Of a stretch of DNA of 5,677 bases, positions 4,766 to 5,677 are shown piece by piece. The notes below the pieces were generated by a model. That model did not search any database. It saw only the letters and a program-made list of their open reading frames with translations, and had not been told where the DNA came from. Positions within the stretch are counted from its first letter, which is position 1; each line of letters opens with the position of its first letter. The translations under genes and the position numbers were made by a program. The DNA is taken from the NCBI GenBank assembly GCA_002782605.1, contig PFIF01000302.1:1-5677 (forward strand). Reading direction: 5' to 3'. The stretch is from Deltaproteobacteria bacterium CG_4_8_14_3_um_filter_43_13 (GTDB taxonomy: Bacteria > Desulfobacterota > UBA8473).

Positions 4766-4781
4766 TGCTCAATACTGAGCA
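4766..4781. repeat. Small palindrome over the stop codon of the GNAT-like gene
   Basis: TGCTCA (4766-4771) pairs with TGAGCA (4776-4781) around ATAC; the gene's TGA stop is 4771-4769. GCATTGGGG is repeated directly at 4749-4757 and 4779-4787. No T-run follows in the direction of transcription, so this is not a convincing terminator. Confidence 0.3.
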
Positions 4782-5578
4782 TTGGGGAAAGTACAAACCT
4801 TTCGAGGCTTATCAATCATTTTGTACATTTTTGGGGAAAACCATGCCCCTTCTAGTATTTCGTCATCAATATCATTGAGGATGCCATCGTGAATTGCCCA
4901 ACTTCGTCCACGGATCGATCTATGAAACCCTGTCTGTCGAAAAGGGGAAGAACCATTCAACTTATCATGGAGGATATTGCCGGACTGAAAAAGTTCATGG
5001 ATGCGTTTCATCCTTAGAAGCCCCTCAAAATAAGAAAAGCCATACATCTCATAAATAATCGCGTTATGATAGAAAAGGGCATCTAAGACGATCGACTTTA
5101 TTCCCATAATCCGGGCGAAGTGCTCCAGACAATTGATGAATTGGCCGGTTAACCGGAGTCCTCTTCTGACCTGGCCCGGAGATAAACCAGCCTTCATAGC
5201 TTTTACCTCTTCATTTATATTTCGGGATGCCCGTCCAAAAAGAGTGTCCTTTCCCATCATATCAACATCAGTGTTAAACCTCTCGCTATCAGGATCATTG
5301 ATAATGATAAAATCGAGACAAAGCTGAGTTCTGTCCGTGGTGTCAGATATCTGGGAAAAGAAGACACTATCATGGTCTGTCACCTCCCGCTTTACTTCGA
5401 TAATGGCTGCATTGTCCTTCGGCGGACAATAAAACCGAACCAGACGCTCCTGTTTTTCATTAATGAAAAGAACCGGGCTAATGCTATAACGATGAAATAT
5501 TGAAGGTGGAATTATAACACGATAAAGACCTTCTTTTTCAAGATCTGAGAGGTGACTTATTTTATATATCCAGGACAT
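4769..5578 (-). CDS. Uncharacterised protein with GNAT acetyltransferase-like core
   Basis: The 269-residue soluble protein lacks a signal peptide or membrane segments. Residues 85-95 (QLCLDFIIIND) suggest a central beta strand. SPGQVRRGLRLTGQFINCLEHFARIMGIKSIVLDAL (133-168) follows the GNAT motif A pattern: an RxxGxxG-like loop, a helix, then GIKSIVLDAL as the next strand. HNAIIYEMYGFSYFEG (171-186) is a good GNAT motif B (N...YE.YGF). A C-terminal extension of about 80 residues follows, with RSWAIHDGILNDIDDEILEGAW (225-246) as its most distinctive piece; I do not recognise it. Acyl-CoA binding is therefore inferred, the acceptor unknown. The start ATG 5578 has only a weak GAG upstream. The stop codon lies inside the palindrome 4766-4781. 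The gene stands alone, 974 bp from hppA. Confidence 0.6.
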   Translation of the reverse strand: MSWIYKISHLSDLEKEGLYRVIIPPSIFHRYSISPVLFINEKQERLVRFYCPPKDNAAIIEVKREVTDHDSVFFSQISDTTDRTQLCLDFIIINDPDSERFNTDVDMMGKDTLFGRASRNINEEVKAMKAGLSPGQVRRGLRLTGQFINCLEHFARIMGIKSIVLDALFYHNAIIYEMYGFSYFEGLLRMKRIHELFQSGNILHDKLNGSSPFRQTGFHRSIRGRSWAIHDGILNDIDDEILEGAWFSPKMYKMIDKPRKVCTFPNAQY

Positions 5579-5632
5579 GTTCTCGACTTCAGTAACTACT
5601 CAGGCACAAAGTGGCAAAGGCACTAAAAATAC

Positions 5633-5667
5633 GGTTTACGGTTAACAGTTTACAGTTAATAATTAAC
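5633..5667. repeat. Short GTTTAC/GTTAA tandem repeat with palindromic end
   Basis: Two 14-bp units, GGTTTACGGTTAAC (5633-5646) and AGTTTACAGTTAAT (5647-5660), match at 11 of 14 positions. The second runs into GTTAAT-A-ATTAAC (5655-5667). It sits 55-90 bp upstream of the GNAT-like start and continues toward the window edge, so the full array may be longer. Similar GTTTAC/GTTAAC strings occur as simple intergenic repeats in several bacteria. Confidence 0.5.
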
Positions 5668-5677
5668 CGATAACTGG

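Larger units (their letters stand above)
3795..4768. other. 0.97 kb intergenic stretch between hppA and the GNAT-like gene
   Basis: The hppA-proximal part (3795 to about 4134) is leader and putative control DNA. Positions 4135-4203 hold nothing I can name. Positions 4204-4500 are an imperfect palindromic element. Positions 4541-4768 hold a GA/G8 purine tract (4557-4574), short palindromes (4616-4630, and TGTAAAC-ATCCA-GTTTACA at 4671-4689) and overlapping frames on both strands (4507-4815 minus, 4600-4878 plus) without family features or good ribosome binding sites. Confidence 0.65.

Noticed and set aside
4507..4815. 102-codon minus-strand open frame and the 92-codon plus-strand frame at 4600-4878
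   Set aside because: They overlap each other and the well-supported GNAT-like gene, have no convincing ribosome binding site, and their translations show low-complexity, non-family composition.
1..5677. CRISPR arrays, tRNA or rRNA genes, and full insertion sequences
   Set aside because: No regularly spaced direct repeats, cloverleaf or rRNA-like sequence, or transposase reading frame was seen on either strand.

Overview
The window shows a Gram-negative-type bacterial genome of moderate GC with repeat-rich intergenic DNA. All confidently called genes lie on the minus strand. The membrane pyrophosphatase has a sequence flavour I associate with anammox planctomycetes (Brocadiaceae) and a few other deep-branching Gram-negative groups such as Nitrospirota, PVC or Bacteroidota-like lineages. 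That placement is an impression from recognised motifs, not a proof; a 16S or marker gene is not present.

Layout, left to right. Positions 1-294 (minus) hold the first 98 codons of an N-acyl-D-amino-acid deacylase-type amidohydrolase, which continues off the left edge. Positions 295-1382 are a 1.1 kb non-coding stretch packed with palindromic repeats: a hairpin pair at 376-403, a three-hairpin GTCAT...ATGAC element (410-473), a REP-like hairpin (487-520), a MITE-like element with 16-bp inverted termini (639-823), a small hairpin (870-888), and a GC-rich 158-bp palindrome that contains an integron attC-like fold (1016-1173). The stretch closes with a perfect 19-bp terminator (1310-1350). Positions 1383-3794 (minus) are the one large gene, a complete 803-residue membrane-bound, ion-pumping pyrophosphatase (hppA) of the K+-independent type by its lysine at the diagnostic site. 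Its upstream region (3795 to about 4110) looks like a long 5' leader with potential RNA structure, a perfect Shine-Dalgarno sequence followed by ATG-TAA, and a 38-codon open stretch one frame away that ends at the hppA ribosome binding site. Positions 4204-4500 hold another imperfect palindromic element (MITE-like), overlapping small ORFs of doubtful status. Positions 4769-5578 (minus) encode a 269-residue orphan protein with GNAT-like features and a C-terminal extension of unknown function. The right edge carries a short GTTTAC/GTTAA tandem repeat.

The genes do not form an obvious pathway. hppA appears to be a single-gene transcription unit: its own leader on one side and a strong terminator 33 nt past its stop on the other. 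The deacylase and the GNAT-like gene are separated from it by about 1 kb of repeats each. The most interesting material is non-coding: the attC-like palindrome, the hppA leader, and several apparently unrelated families of imperfect palindromes in about 2 kb.
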